Translations under genes and position numbers: made by a program
Part shown: positions 1-9,575 of the stretch, piece by piece
Numbering within the stretch: position 1 is the first letter of the stretch
Layout of the letters: each line of letters begins with the position of its first letter
Notes under the pieces: generated by a model
Databases searched by the model: none
Told to the model about the DNA's origin: nothing
The model's input: only the letters and a program-made list of their open reading frames with translations
Source: CBDDEH01 sp965226865
GTDB taxonomy: Bacteria; Chloroflexota; Dehalococcoidia; Lucifugimonadales; JAGWBF01
Direction: 5' to 3'
DNA: 64,000 nucleotides
NCBI GenBank assembly: GCA_965226865.1
Contig: CBDDEH010000004.1
Location: 248,001 to 312,000, forward strand

Positions 1-2
1 AT

Positions 3-1140
3 GCGGCGCTGAGGAACAGGGACGTGGACCTAGATCGGGTCTTCGTCCAGATGAAGCTGTCCATCGTCAATTCCGACAGGGCATTGGAGATTGTCCCCAA
101 GATTTCGGAGTATGCCAACACCCAGAACCGAGTGAGCGCAGCTGATTTCTTCTCGAATCACCCGTTCCATATCAGGATGGAGGATTTCTCGAGGAGGCTC
201 TATGCTCCTTCGAAGGATGGAACCTTCCGTCAGTCGGAATGGTTCTACGAGCGCGCGCGAGGCCAAGTATCAGGATGCCCGTGGTCGCCTCACACAGTCG
301 GAACGAAGGAGATTCGACCTAGAGTATCCGAAGCCACAGATGTACACGAAGACGGACCTCGCCAAGCTCCTGAATGTATGGCGCGACAAACCGGATGTCG
401 TCAGCAGGGGAGGACAGAAGAACTTCGCCGACTTCGCCTCGTTTATCGGGGGAGATTGGAACAAACACCCCAACGATTTCAACGAAATGTACTACCGAGA
501 GGCAATTGCCAAAGCTATTGTGTTCAAGTCGGTCGAGCGTCTTGTCACCGAGCAGCCATGGTACCAGGGTGGCTACCGTGCCAATGTCGTGGCGTACGCA
601 ATCGCAAAGCTCGCCCATAATGTGGCGCAGCGGGGCGAGTCCATCAACTTCGAGAGGATCTGGAAAGCACAGGGAATCTCGCCCGTACTGAGGGACGCGC
701 TTGTGGTCAGTGCGAAGGCGGTCCACGATGTGATAGTCGATCCGCCAGAGGGCATGCGAAATGTTACCGAGTGGGCGAAGCAGCAGGCGTGCTGGAGTCG
801 AGTGATGCGTCTGCATGTGACATGGCCCGAGACCCTTGAATCCGAACTGGTAGGTGCAACTGAGCGAGACGAGGTGAAGCGGACTGCTGTCAAGGACCAA
901 AAACTGTTGAACGGAATCGAGGCTCAGACGGTCGTGGTCATGGCTGGGTCCGCTCTCTGGAGTGATGTCAAAGCGTGGGGAATGTCCAAAGGACTCCTGT
1001 CACCGGATGACCAGGGGATATTAGAGGTGGCGATCTCGATGCCAGCTAGGGTCCCGTCTGAGAAGCAGAGCCTCAGAACCATTGAAATCCTCCAACGCCT
1101 CCGTGAGGAGGGGTGTCAGTTCGAGATTGAAGTGATCTGA
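3..1140 (+). pseudogene. AIPR-family (abortive infection phage resistance) protein, 5'-truncated by the window edge and frameshifted
   Basis: The reading frame enters from the left edge and reads DLDRVFVQMKLSIV, YANTQNRVSAADFFSNHPFH and WFYERARGQ, then continues one frame over with YQDARGRLTQSERRRFDLE, KPQMYTKTDLAKLLN and VSRGGQKNFADFA. These blocks occur in this order in the C-terminal half of AIPR proteins, a family linked to phage abortive infection and often found beside restriction-type genes. One extra base near 265-267 (ggccaagtatcag where ggccaatatcag would stay in frame) separates the two parts. The N-terminal half lies outside the window. I assign the family from these motifs; the exact activity is not established from sequence. 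The single-base shift may be a real mutation or a consensus error, since both sides remain well conserved. Confidence 0.72.
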
Positions 1141-1479
1141 TTGGGGACTTCATCACCAACTACGACATAAAGTACTGGCGGGGGCGAGAAGGATGAAACG
1201 CCATGAAACAAATCAACCACTTCAGCGATCAACTTAGCAGCGTGGACTGCATTCCGTGTTCTGAGGACAATCACAGCAGACGGTATAGTCGAGATCACAT
1301 TCCAACCAAAGCGCTATTGAACCTGGATTTCCCAGATAGACCCAAGTGGTGATTGGCGTTCCTGTGATTACTATGAATAGTCTGATTACTAAACGGATAT
1401 AATGGGAGTCTATACATTATAATACACCCATGAATATAGGTTCTGGCTTCTGATTACGTAATCGTGTTGGAGGCACCTT

Positions 1480-2842
1480 ATGGGTGACGACGAAAAGACC
1501 CCTCTCAAGCTCGACTTTGACTCCAAAGTTCGCGTGGAGTTTCGCGGTGCTACCATCACCTCAGACGCAGGACTGCTGGCGTGCAGAGAGCTTGATGACG
1601 CCCTAAGCCTGACCGACTCTGCCGACGAATTCCTCAAAGAGAGTCGAACGGGCAAAAACATCCTGCATCAGCTAATCCCACTGCTGAGACAGTCAGTCTA
1701 CAGCCGCCTCGCTGGATACGACGACACCAATGATGCCGACCGCCTTTCCCAAGACCCAGCCCTGAGAGTAGTGGTAGGCTGGAAAGGCCCTGACAGGAAC
1801 GCGGCCAGCACCAGCGAGATGGGTAGGTTCGAGACGGAGTTGCTGACACAAAAGGAAAACCTCAAGGGCATTGAGCGGCTGAATGTCGAATGGATAAAAC
1901 GTGCATTAGCCAAGACCGTACACAGGCGTATCATCCTGGACATCGACAGTTCGGAGAGTCCGGTGCATGGCGAGCAGGAGGAAGCAGCCTACAACGGCCA
2001 CTTTGGATGCATGTGCTATCACCCCTTGTTCTGCCTCAACCAGTTTGGAGATTGCGAAGGGGCGGTTCTCAGACCAGGCAACGTCCACAGCGCCGATGGC
2101 TGGAGGGAGTTCATCAATCCCATCGTCGAGCGCTACCTGAAGCTGGCGGTGAGGCTGCTGTTTCGAGCAGACGCTGCTTTTGCCAAGCCTGAGATTTACG
2201 AGTACCTGGAGACAAGGCATATCGGCTACGCCATAAGGCTTCCGGCGAACGAAGTGCTTCAGAAGGAAATAGCTCACCTGTTGGTACGGCCTACCGAGTG
2301 GCCCTCTCAAAAGCCCATCGTCTCGTATCACGACTTCGTTTATCAGGCCCAGAGTTGGAATGTTCCTCGAAGAGTAGTGGCAAGGTGGAGTGGCATCAGG
2401 GAGAACTGTTCCCAAGGTGGAGTGGCATCAGGGAGAACTGTTCCCAAGAGTAGGCTTCATCGTAACCAACCTGAGCTATCCAACGAAGGGAATAGTCAGC
2501 TTCTACAATGGCAGAGGCACAGCAGAGCAGTGGATTAAAGAGGGAAAATACGCCCTCAATTGGACTCGGCTCTCGTGCCATAAGTTCGTGGCTAATCAGG
2601 TGAGGCTGTGGCTATTCATCCTGGCATACAATCTGGGCAACTTCTTCAGAAGGCTGGCTCTGCCAGAAGCGATAAAGAGCTGGTCCCTGACAAGTATTCA
2701 GACGAGACTCATCAAGATAGGCGGGCGACTGGTGCGTCATGCGAGGAGGCTTGTGTTCCAGCTTGCCGAGGTGATGGTGACCAGGGAGATGTTCGATGAA
2801 ATGCTGGAGCGGATAGGGAGACTTCGTTTCAATCCTGGATAG
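1480..2842 (+). pseudogene. IS1380-family transposase, frame broken by a 32-bp tandem duplication
   Basis: The protein opens with LKLDFDSKVRVEFRGATITS and DAGLLACRELDDAL, a typical IS1380 start. It continues through the DDE core (RRIILDIDSSESPVHG, RLLFRADAAFAKPEIYEYLE) and a C-terminal part with GRGTAEQWIKEGKYALNWTR. An ATG at 1480 follows the ribosome site ggaggcacctt. The frame shifts inside 2383-2446, where a 32-bp unit is directly repeated; removing one unit and restoring one A rebuilds VVAKVEWHQGELFPRVGFIV, the expected sequence. The first part reads in one frame to about 2382 and the second from about 2415 to the stop at 2842. The enzyme would catalyse cut-and-paste transposition if intact. 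Confidence 0.85.
2383..2446 (+). repeat. 32-bp perfect tandem duplication inside the transposase gene
   Basis: Two adjacent identical units (2383-2414 and 2415-2446), each beginning aggtggagtggcatcaggg and ending gttccca. The period is not a multiple of three, so it shifts the reading frame of the IS1380 transposase. Confidence 0.95.
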
Positions 2843-3204
2843 GAGCATGTGTCTGTTAGGGAATCGTGATCATATCGAGGCTGCCCTGAGCAAGGTGCGC
2901 GACTTGCAGCGTGAGGTTCGGTCTGAATAATCCGTTTAGAGCCTTTCCAAGTGGTTTGGAGACCCTGTTTCTCTAGATGAAGTGATATTAGCGCGGTTGG
3001 TGGCAGTTGACAACTTCAGCAGGCGATCTTATAGTCTGGACTGTCTCAGGATGGTGTGTTTATGAAAGCACTGGATTCCATCTGGGAAATATCGGATTGA
3101 CTGAGGGCGGGGTTTCAAATTGCTTGTATCCGTCCTAGGGGCGGGAGTAAGATTATTTTATAGGGTCCATATTTTCATTTTCCGGTACCCGGAGGATAAA
3201 CAAA

Positions 3205-4065
3205 ATGTTTGGTCAGAACAGAGAAAAGAAGCGGTTCTCCTGGCGATGGGCCGTGCTGCTGGTAGCGCTGGTGGCGGGGAGCCTGCTTTTGGCGGCCTGC
3301 GGCGACTCCGACCCTAGTCCCACAGCGACCCCTGAACCCACTCCGGTACAGGCCACACCGGACAAAGACGACGACGCCATGATGGATGAGGACGCCGACG
3401 CCATGATGGACGAGGACGCCGACGCCATGATGGACGAGGACGCCGACGCCATGATGTCTCTGAGCGATATCGACGAGACCACCACGGGGGCCGAACTGAT
3501 CGCGTCGCTTTCCGAAGATGAAGCCGACTGCCTGCGTGCTGCGATAGGGGACGCGAGCTACGAGGCTATGCAGGACCTGACCCTGTCCGAGAGTGCCATG
3601 GGATTCGATACGTTCCCGCTGCAATGCCTGGAGCCGGACAACGCCATCGACCTGAGCGTAGCCATGATGTCGCTCCAGGCGGGCGGGCTGTCCGATGATA
3701 GCCAGGCCTGCATGAAGGACGTTTTCGCAGACCTCGGGGTGCCGGGCGAGGGGATGAGCATGACAGATTCCATGCGCTCCTTTATAACCATGCAGCTCTG
3801 CCTGACCGACGAAGAAGCGCAAGCCATGTCGGGACCTGTTCCGGAAGAAGACGCATTTCCCTTGCCCTCCCAACTACGCTGCGTATCCGAGCAGACAGAC
3901 CTGGAGAACCTGTTCATCGTCTACCAGGCCTTTGCCGACCTGGAGTCGAGCACGGAGCAGCCCACACCATCGCCGGAAATGACGAAGGCGGTGGCCGAGA
4001 TAATGGCGGCCCAGGAGACCTGCGGCATCCCCACCATCATCCAGGGGGAGGGGTCAGCGCCCTAG
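3205..4065 (+). CDS. Lipoprotein with acidic DADAMM repeats
   Basis: A 286-residue secreted lipoprotein. Residues 1-31 hold a positively charged start, a hydrophobic stretch (WAVLLVALVAGSLLLAAC) and a lipobox LLAAC-G, so the mature protein should be lipid-anchored at the Cys. A Thr/Pro-rich linker (SPTATPEPTPVQATP) is followed by four 8-residue acidic repeats of DEDADAMM type (24-bp DNA units at 3361-3456), then a globular domain with paired short blocks around LSEDEADCLRAAIGD and LTDEEAQAM and several Cys. The start ATG follows cggaggataaac. I do not recognise the globular domain; the layout is common in Chloroflexota lipoproteins. A hairpin just after the stop may end the transcript. Confidence 0.8.
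   Translation: MFGQNREKKRFSWRWAVLLVALVAGSLLLAACGDSDPSPTATPEPTPVQATPDKDDDAMMDEDADAMMDEDADAMMDEDADAMMSLSDIDETTTGAELIASLSEDEADCLRAAIGDASYEAMQDLTLSESAMGFDTFPLQCLEPDNAIDLSVAMMSLQAGGLSDDSQACMKDVFADLGVPGEGMSMTDSMRSFITMQLCLTDEEAQAMSGPVPEEDAFPLPSQLRCVSEQTDLENLFIVYQAFADLESSTEQPTPSPEMTKAVAEIMAAQETCGIPTIIQGEGSAP
3361..3456 (+). repeat. Four in-frame 24-bp tandem repeats encoding acidic DADAMM units
   Basis: Units at 3361, 3385, 3409 and 3433; the last three are nearly identical (DEDADAMM) and the first is diverged (DKDDDAMM). All keep the reading frame of the lipoprotein. Confidence 0.9.
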
Positions 4066-4071
4066 GCGGCG

Positions 4072-4091
4072 GCTCGGGTTACTGCCCGAGC
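4072..4091 (+). terminator. Hairpin just downstream of the lipoprotein gene
   Basis: gctcggg (4072-4078) pairs with cccgagc (4085-4091) across a six-base loop, seven bases after the stop codon. No U-run follows, so a terminator role is only a possibility. Confidence 0.4.
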
Positions 4092-4426
4092 TGAGATATC
4101 CGGGGTGTGGGAACCGACGTTGGAGTCGGATCATCGGCGTGGACAGATGCGTGAGTCTTGGAGGCATCCGAGGATTGAGTATCCATCGTCGGAGCATTCG
4201 TTTCCGTGTCATTTGGTGCGCCCTGGGGTGATGAAACGTTTGCGGCTGTGTTAGCTACGTTGGGCGCTGGTCTCGACATGTCCTATGGTGAGTTCCAGAC
4301 CCTGGAAGCTCACAGGGCAACCTCCCACCGAAAAGTTTGTAGTACAGTCCCCGTTGGCCCACCAGACTTGACAAAATCGAGAACTTTCAGCTTGAAATTC
4401 AAACTGGAGCTGTAGGAGGAGGCGAC

Positions 4427-4837
4427 GTGAAGAGCAATGACGCTGAGCTTGCCAGCCAAGGTCGCAGACTTGCCGGTGCCGTCTTGGACGGGTTCCTCTT
4501 CGTGCTCACACTCGGTATCGGCTGGGTCATCTGGTACCTGATCGTGGCGCGAGGCGGACAGAGCCCAGCGAAGCAACTCCTGCGTACGCGCGTTATCCGT
4601 GGCGATGGTCAATCGGCCGACTTGGGTTGGATGCTGATCAGGGACTTGGTTGTGCGTGCCATCGCTTTTGGCGCAGTCAATGGGGTATTGGTGGCTGTGC
4701 TGGGCGAGCAAGTGGGCGGTGCCATTTTCGGGCTTACCTTCGTCGTTGCAGCGTTGTGGTGCGTATGGGACAGCGACCGCCAGTGCGTATGGGACAAGAT
4801 CGTGCGCACGCGAGTTGTAAGCGCTCGCAGTCCATAG
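4427..4837 (+). CDS. RDD-family small membrane protein
   Basis: A 136-residue membrane protein. It starts after a strong site (ggaggaggcgac) and contains RRLAGAVLDGFLFVLTLGIG, the N-terminal R-A-x-x-D signature with first membrane helix of RDD proteins. It continues with GWVIWYLIVARGGQSPAKQL, LRTRVIRGDGQSADLGWMLI and a further hydrophobic pair (AIAFGAVNGVLVAVLGE, GAIFGLTFVVAALWCVWD), ending with a conserved W-D-K-I-V-R-T-R-V motif. RDD proteins are integral membrane proteins of poorly defined function; some are proposed ion antiporters. No operon partner is visible. Confidence 0.85.
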   Translation: MKSNDAELASQGRRLAGAVLDGFLFVLTLGIGWVIWYLIVARGGQSPAKQLLRTRVIRGDGQSADLGWMLIRDLVVRAIAFGAVNGVLVAVLGEQVGGAIFGLTFVVAALWCVWDSDRQCVWDKIVRTRVVSARSP

Positions 4838-4977
4838 CGGCCCTATGTAATCGGCCAGCTGTCAAGGCTGACCACTCAGAATCGGGTGTGCCCTCAAGAA
4901 CCTCTCCGGTACGCTCGCCCAACTCATTGGTCAAAGGTCGCTCAGGTGATGTGCCTGAACGCACACTTGCCCCCCCC

Positions 4978-5201
4978 GTGCGACCTCAAAATTAATGGTT
5001 ACCGAGCCAGGGGTGTGACCTCAAAACTGCGGTTACCGGGAGGGTGACCATGATAGGGGGTTCACCCCGGCGCCATGCTAGACGCAGAAGCTCCTCGGTT
5101 TCGGCTTCGATCTGCCGGCTCAAACGAAGTGGATTGAGTGACAGGTAGAGCTTCTCCAGGACCGCCTTCCGAGCTCCCGTTAGCGCCCCGCTCTGGAGCA
5201 T
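4978..5201 (-). mobile_element. Remnant of a transposase 3' end with repeated terminal motifs
   Basis: On the minus strand, residues reading LYLSLNPLRLSRQIEAETEE and LLRLAW resemble the C-terminal tail of an integrase-type transposase. They are followed by two imperfect direct repeats of about 35 bp (gacctcaaaa...ggttaccg from 4982 and again from 5017). Multiple subterminal repeats are known from IS21-type ends, but I cannot assign the family. The fragment abuts and probably truncates the adjacent phospholipase-D-fold gene. The rest of 4838-4977 shows nothing recognisable. Confidence 0.35.
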
Positions 5202-5845
5202 GCGCTTTGAATCCTCCGTATCCAGAGAGTCTCATGGACGTGGGCATGTGTCAGCAATATAACTCTGGATTCGCAAAGGACGAAGAGTACTTTGCTGCGT
5301 TCCTCGCGTGCGAGACACTTGATGAATAGGCCATAATTTGCAAAGCAATATGATAAGCGGTCATAAATTTCCCTTTCTTCCTCTATGTTGAGGCTCAGGT
5401 GTATCAGTATGTTAGCTTCGATGTTGCCTGCAAGACCCCCATAACTCCAATTGGAGGACCCAACTACCATGAGTGCCTTCTCATTGGCCGCGTGGTCGAG
5501 GAGATAAATTTTCGGGTGGAACGTTCGGCCGCTCTCATGGTATAGGTGAATCGTCGCATTTGGATATGGTTCCAATCGGCTGACCAATTGTTCGATTGCC
5601 TGAAAGTCACTGCCAGAATCCGCTCCGAAGGTATCCGCACCGAAGGTCAAGTCGACGGTTCCTCCTGAGGAAGCAAAGTCGACCAAGGCATCCAATAGTT
5701 CCTGGGAGTTGCCGGATACTCTGGCGAAAGCTACAGCGGCCCGTAACCTTGTCCAACCTCCGGAACTAAGTTCCGCGATCAGGCGGTGGAATAGGCTTTC
5801 ACCTTCTGCTGCGTCGTATGGAAAGAGTAGGATTTCGGCCTGCAT
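5180..5845 (-). pseudogene. Phospholipase-D-fold (HKD) nuclease-like protein, probably 3'-truncated
   Basis: The 221-residue frame begins MQAEILLFPYDAAEGESLFH and contains one HKD motif, HPKIYLLD (H-x-K-x4-D), followed by ALMVVGSSNWSYGGL with the downstream G-S-x-N expected for the fold. Single-HKD proteins of this size are often nucleases or components of restriction-like systems and act as dimers. After EEEREIYDRLSYCFANYG the sequence loses family character and runs into the transposase remnant near 5200, so the C-terminus (ETLWIRRIQSACSRAGR) is probably foreign. With the AIPR gene it suggests a decayed defence locus. Confidence 0.6.
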
Positions 5846-6305
5846 GAGCGGCTACATCTGCCGTGGGGGACTCCATTCAACAAGTGATACCCTGCTACGC
5901 CGAGCTTGACCTTCGCAAGAAACTCACCAATATATATGTTTGATGGAAGCAGGGGGAAGGCGGTGCGGTCAGTCTTTGCCCGCCCTAGGTTTCAGGTAAC
6001 AACATAACGGCACTCGGGAGAAATGCAACCGTCGAGTGCTCCACCACCTACTGTCACCTTACGACCGCCGTAACCAGAGTCTAGCCTCACAGGGCACCTA
6101 GCCACATCTCGAAGATGGTTCTGTCACATCAGAGTCCCCCGACAGGATCACCCTGAGGCCTTCAGGAATCCTCTTCAAGAGCTTCGGAGCTCCTCTCTCT
6201 TCTTCCTCGTTGTAGCTGCGCATGGGTGACTAGGACGTATCTGAGACGATGGAGGCAGTCTTGCTTCAAGTCAGGGTCGCCGAAACATGGTAGACTGAGC
6301 GTACA
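5846..6305. other. 460-bp stretch without a recognisable gene
   Basis: No frame here shows family motifs on either strand and no clear repeat or hairpin was seen. It should hold the promoters of the flanking divergently placed genes, but no convincing -35/-10 pair was identified. Confidence 0.5.
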
Positions 6306-7349
6306 ATGGTGGGACAGCTACGACCGATGGTTACTCAAATATTCCCCCAAACCACAATTGCCGTGATCTGGGACTTCGACGATACGCTGATACCCGGATC
6401 AATGCAAAGCCATATTTTCGAAAAATACGAATTCGACGAGAGTACTTTCTGGCGTGAAGTGAATGGCCTCAGCACGTATTACGCTGCCAGACGCACCAAA
6501 ATCAATCAATCCTCTGTTTATCTGAACCACATACTGACATACGTCCAACGTGGAATATTCTCCGGCCTCGACAACAACGCGCTGCAGAGACTCGGTGCCG
6601 AAATCGAGTTCTTCGATGGTATTCCCGAATTCTTTCGGCTGCTGAGGAACGAAGTCTTGAATGATGATTCTTTCCGACTACACGAGATATCAGTTGAGCT
6701 ATATGTCGTCAGTACAGGCCTAAGTAGGATGATTAGAGGAAGCAAGATATCTCCATATATCGATGGCGTGTGGGGCTGCGAATTCATAGAGGAAGTTGCA
6801 CAGCCCGGTTACCTAGCCGGTGAGCAAGGTCAGTTAGTCACAAGTGAAGCGAGAATTAGCCAGATCGGATACGTCATCGACGACACAACGAAAACTAGGG
6901 CCATATTCGAAATAAACAAAGGGGTTAACAAGTATTCCAGTATCGACGTCAACTCCCAAATTCCTCTCGAACATCGTCGGGTGCCTTTTGCGAACATGGT
7001 TTACGTAGCCGATGGACCGAGTGATATTCCTGTGTTCTCTTTGCTGAAGCTCTTCGGTGGGCGTACTTTCGCGGTTTACAAACCTGAGTCGGAGAAGTAT
7101 TTTGATCGCGTGTACGAACTGCAACGACAGCAACGGATAGAAGCCTTTGGTCCGGCTGATTACCGGAAAGGTACTCAGACGTCAATGTGGCTTGTGAAAA
7201 CCGTTAGGGACATCGCGTCGCGCATAGTCGCCGACAAAGAACGTGCGCTTCGCTCAGCGGTCCGGCCACCGCCAGGCCACATCGAAGCCGCCAGTGCGCC
7301 TGAGGGATCAAGTCTAGCAGCTCAAGTTCACCTGCCTGAGCTAGATTAG
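6306..7349 (+). CDS. HAD-superfamily phosphatase
   Basis: A 347-residue protein with HAD motifs in order. Motif I is IWDFDDTLIPGS (residues ~20-31; nucleophile Asp and acid/base Asp in DFDDT). Motif II is VVSTGL (~134-139). A Lys/Arg-containing segment follows, then motif IV VADGPSDIPVF, with the paired acidic residue pattern that binds Mg2+. The insert between motifs I and II (FEKYEFDESTFWREVNG) is an alpha-helical C1-type cap as in phosphoserine-phosphatase-like enzymes. The substrate cannot be told. ATG 6306 is used; an in-frame ATG at 6327 is an alternative start. It stands alone with no obvious operon partner. Confidence 0.82.
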   Translation: MVGQLRPMVTQIFPQTTIAVIWDFDDTLIPGSMQSHIFEKYEFDESTFWREVNGLSTYYAARRTKINQSSVYLNHILTYVQRGIFSGLDNNALQRLGAEIEFFDGIPEFFRLLRNEVLNDDSFRLHEISVELYVVSTGLSRMIRGSKISPYIDGVWGCEFIEEVAQPGYLAGEQGQLVTSEARISQIGYVIDDTTKTRAIFEINKGVNKYSSIDVNSQIPLEHRRVPFANMVYVADGPSDIPVFSLLKLFGGRTFAVYKPESEKYFDRVYELQRQQRIEAFGPADYRKGTQTSMWLVKTVRDIASRIVADKERALRSAVRPPPGHIEAASAPEGSSLAAQVHLPELD

Positions 7350-7696
7350 GCACTGCTGTAGCAAGTCTGGATCTGTTGGGTAATCCCGACATACGATCCC
7401 GGCTTCAGAGAATCGAACAGGACAAGTCCCCATCACTGTCGTCGCTCTCAACGCCCCTTACGTCCACCGCCCAAGAGTGCCGCAACTTTTCGTGTCGATT
7501 GGAAACCCGCTATCCTCGTCTGCGTGTGACGCTACAAGGCAGGCCGCCGAAAGGGCGTGTTGATGGACACGCACAGCAGGGGTGTGCCTCTAGAAGGCCC
7601 TAGTACTCAGTCAACTTGGTTTTGGGATTTGTTTAAGAAAGGGGCCAATTGAGCTATCCTGCCTGGTGGGAAGTGTTGATGGCGGGGGTGGCAATG
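7350..7696. other. Intergenic stretch with no supported gene
   Basis: Short frames are present but none has recognisable motifs. The last ~80 bases (tagtactcagtcaacttggt and onward) are probably the left flank or end of the IS630-type fragment that follows. Confidence 0.45.
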
Positions 7697-7815
7697 ATGG
7701 TCAGGGACAAATACGCGGTGCGGCTGGCACAGGAACAACGGGAGGCGCTCCAGCGACTGATCCGGGTTGGCAAAAACTCAGCCCGAGTGACCGCTAGAGC
7801 GCGGATTCTCCTAAA
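7697..7815 (+). pseudogene. N-terminal fragment of an IS630-family transposase
   Basis: Forty codons reading MVRDKYAVRLAQEQREALQR, LIRVGKNSARVTARARILL match the helix-turn-helix start of IS630-type transposases. The frame is cut after ILL by the IS1380-family element inserted at 7816. The sequence resuming at 9525 is not IS630, so the fragment was already truncated before that insertion. Confidence 0.65.
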
Positions 7816-9520
7816 CCCGAATCCACCGAAGGACGGCCTTGGGGACAGGCCTTGAAGAAGCTAGAGGGTGCTCCTCTGAATCTGGGATAATGGGTTTGGA
7901 ACAGAAACCCGCCCGGAAACAAGGAGCACCCAATAGATGCTGCCACGCAACCACCCCGACCGTATCCGCATCCTCTTTGACGACCATCGCCTGGTGGCCA
8001 ATGCCGGGCTGCTCCTTCCGGCCACCCTAGCCCGGCACCTGGGCCTGCGGGAACTCGTCGACCATCACCTTGACCTCGGCGGAGCGCCGGGACGGGCGAA
8101 CACTGGGGACAAGATGCTGACGCTGGTCGCTTCCGCGCTGGCAGGCGGCGACTGCATCGACGACGCCGATGCGCTGCGCGCTGGTGGGACGGTCGGTGTT
8201 CTAGGCTGCGTGGTCAAGGCGCCATCCACCCTGGGGACCTTCCTGCGCAGCTTCCGGTGGGGGCATGTCCGTCAACTCGACCGCGTGAGCCGCCAGTTGT
8301 TGGCCCGGGCCTGGGCCGCTGGGGCCGGACCCGGCGACTCGCCCCTGACCATCGACCTTGATTCGACCATCTGCGAGACCTACGGACTGGCCAAGGAGGG
8401 AGCGCGCCACCACGGCTATACCGGCGCCCGCGGCTATCACCCGCTGCTGGCCATTGCCGCCGGCACCGGAGACGTGCTGATGTCCCGGCTGCGCGAGGGC
8501 CGTGCCAACACCGCCCGTGGCGCCGCCCACTTCCTGCGTGAGACGGTGGGGCGGGTGCGCTACGGCGGGGCCAGGGGACAACTCACGGTGCGGGCCGACA
8601 GCGGCTTCTACGCCCACACTGTCGTTGCCGCCTGCCGGGAAATGGATGTCCGCTTCTCCATCACCATCCGCCAGCGCGCCAGCCTGCGGGACCTGATCGA
8701 GGCGATACCAGAGGAGGACTGGACTCCCATTCCCTACTGGATGGACGGCGCCGCCGATGTCGCCGAGACGACTTACACCCCGTTCCAGACCAAGCCGGAC
8801 GCCCCGCCGGCGCGGCTCATTGTCCGGCGGGTGAAGCCGACACCCGGTTCCCAGCTGGCCCTCTTCGCCAAATACAGCTATCACGGCTTCATCACCGACC
8901 GGGACGGGGAGTTGCTCGAACTGGAGGCCGATCATCGCCGCCACGCCGAGGTCGAGAACGCCATACGCGACCTCAAGTACGGCGTCGGGCTGAACCACAT
9001 GCCGTCGGGGCGCTTCGCCGCCAACGGCGCCTGGCTGGCGGTCCAGGTGATGGCGCATAACCTGGCCCGCTGGACGGCGCGGATTGGTCTGGGCGAGCGG
9101 ACCGTGATCACCAAGACCCTCAGGCGGCGGGTCTTCGCTCTGGTGGGACGGATCACCCGCTCGGCGCGCCGCCTCACTTTGCATCTCCCCCGGCGCTGGC
9201 CCTGGGAAACCCAGTTCAGTCGCGCCTTGGCCCGGCTGCAAGCCATTCCGTTCCCGGCCTGACGGCCAGCCTGCAACTGACCCAACGTCCCCGCAAACTC
9301 GCGCCACCCCGGTCGCGAGAGTCCCCTGCTGCGTATCCTCTCGCCATCCCGCGCATCGCAACTCCCGCATAGGGCCTTAGGGGCCCTGTGCGGCGACTGA
9401 AGACCGTCCGCCGGCCTCCCATCTACCCCAAGACCCCAGGCCATCTCCCCTGTAGCTCCCTCACCCACCCCCTTCCGCTGTCCTCACGCCGTCCATCGGT
9501 GTCCTTCGGTGGATTCGGGC
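7816..9520 (+). mobile_element. IS1380-family insertion sequence (second type), copy 1, intact
   Basis: The element has perfect 19-bp inverted ends: cccgaatccaccgaaggac at 7816-7834 and its complement at 9501-9519, with one extra base on the right. TAAA precedes (7812-7815) and follows (9521-9524), a 4-bp target duplication. It carries one full-length transposase gene and about 240 bp of non-coding 3' sequence. Further copies lie at 43985-45690 and 48249-49955, and a corrupted one at 26988-28060. Confidence 0.92.
7937..9262 (+). CDS. IS1380-family transposase (full length)
   Basis: A 441-residue DDE transposase and the only uninterrupted gene among the copies of this element. Landmarks in order: PDRIRILFDDHRLVANAGLL near the start, TIDLDSTICETYG (first catalytic Asp region), HHGYTGARGYHPLLAIA, LTVRADSGFYAHTVVAAC (second Asp), then HRRHAEVENAIRDLKYG (Glu region) and MPSGRFAANGAWLAVQVMAH, the usual IS1380 C-terminal signature. 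ATG 7937 follows the ribosome site aacaaggagcacccaatag. It is likely to be the active source of enzyme that can act on all copies sharing these ends. Confidence 0.93.
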   Translation: MLPRNHPDRIRILFDDHRLVANAGLLLPATLARHLGLRELVDHHLDLGGAPGRANTGDKMLTLVASALAGGDCIDDADALRAGGTVGVLGCVVKAPSTLGTFLRSFRWGHVRQLDRVSRQLLARAWAAGAGPGDSPLTIDLDSTICETYGLAKEGARHHGYTGARGYHPLLAIAAGTGDVLMSRLREGRANTARGAAHFLRETVGRVRYGGARGQLTVRADSGFYAHTVVAACREMDVRFSITIRQRASLRDLIEAIPEEDWTPIPYWMDGAADVAETTYTPFQTKPDAPPARLIVRRVKPTPGSQLALFAKYSYHGFITDRDGELLELEADHRRHAEVENAIRDLKYGVGLNHMPSGRFAANGAWLAVQVMAHNLARWTARIGLGERTVITKTLRRRVFALVGRITRSARRLTLHLPRRWPWETQFSRALARLQAIPFPA

Positions 9521-9575
9521 TAAAGCGAGCTGGTCTACCATTAGCCTGGTCATCGCGGTCGCCATCTCTTTTATC

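Larger units (their letters stand above)
1321..3095 (+). mobile_element. IS1380-family insertion sequence (first type), complete with inverted ends and target duplication
   Basis: The ends form an imperfect inverted repeat of pattern CCnnnATTTCCCAGATnGA: left CCTGGATTTCCCAGATAGA from 1322, right end at 3095 reading CCGATATTTCCCAGATGGA on the minus strand. ATTGA stands just outside both ends (1316-1320 and 3096-3100), fitting a 4-5 bp target duplication. The single gene inside is an IS1380-type transposase that is now frameshifted, so the copy is probably immobile. The boundaries were found by eye. Confidence 0.7.

Noticed and set aside
3361..3456. CRISPR-like regularly spaced repeats
   Set aside because: Units are contiguous without spacers and keep a reading frame; they are protein repeats. 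No CRISPR array or cas gene was seen anywhere.
3175..3873. A 232-codon antisense frame with HHGVGVLV repeats
   Set aside because: The repeats are the reverse reading of the 24-bp DADAMM units in the lipoprotein gene, which has a signal peptide and ribosome site.
4079..4279. A short minus-strand frame with a Pro/Thr-rich end after the lipoprotein
   Set aside because: No ribosome site, no recognisable motif, and it overlaps the hairpin region; not supported as a gene.
8201..9370. A 389-codon frame antisense to the IS1380 transposase, with like frames at 44383-45540 and 48399-49181
   Set aside because: They mirror a GC-rich, strongly coding sense strand, have Gly/Pro/Arg-rich composition and no family motifs. 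They recur only because the IS recurs.
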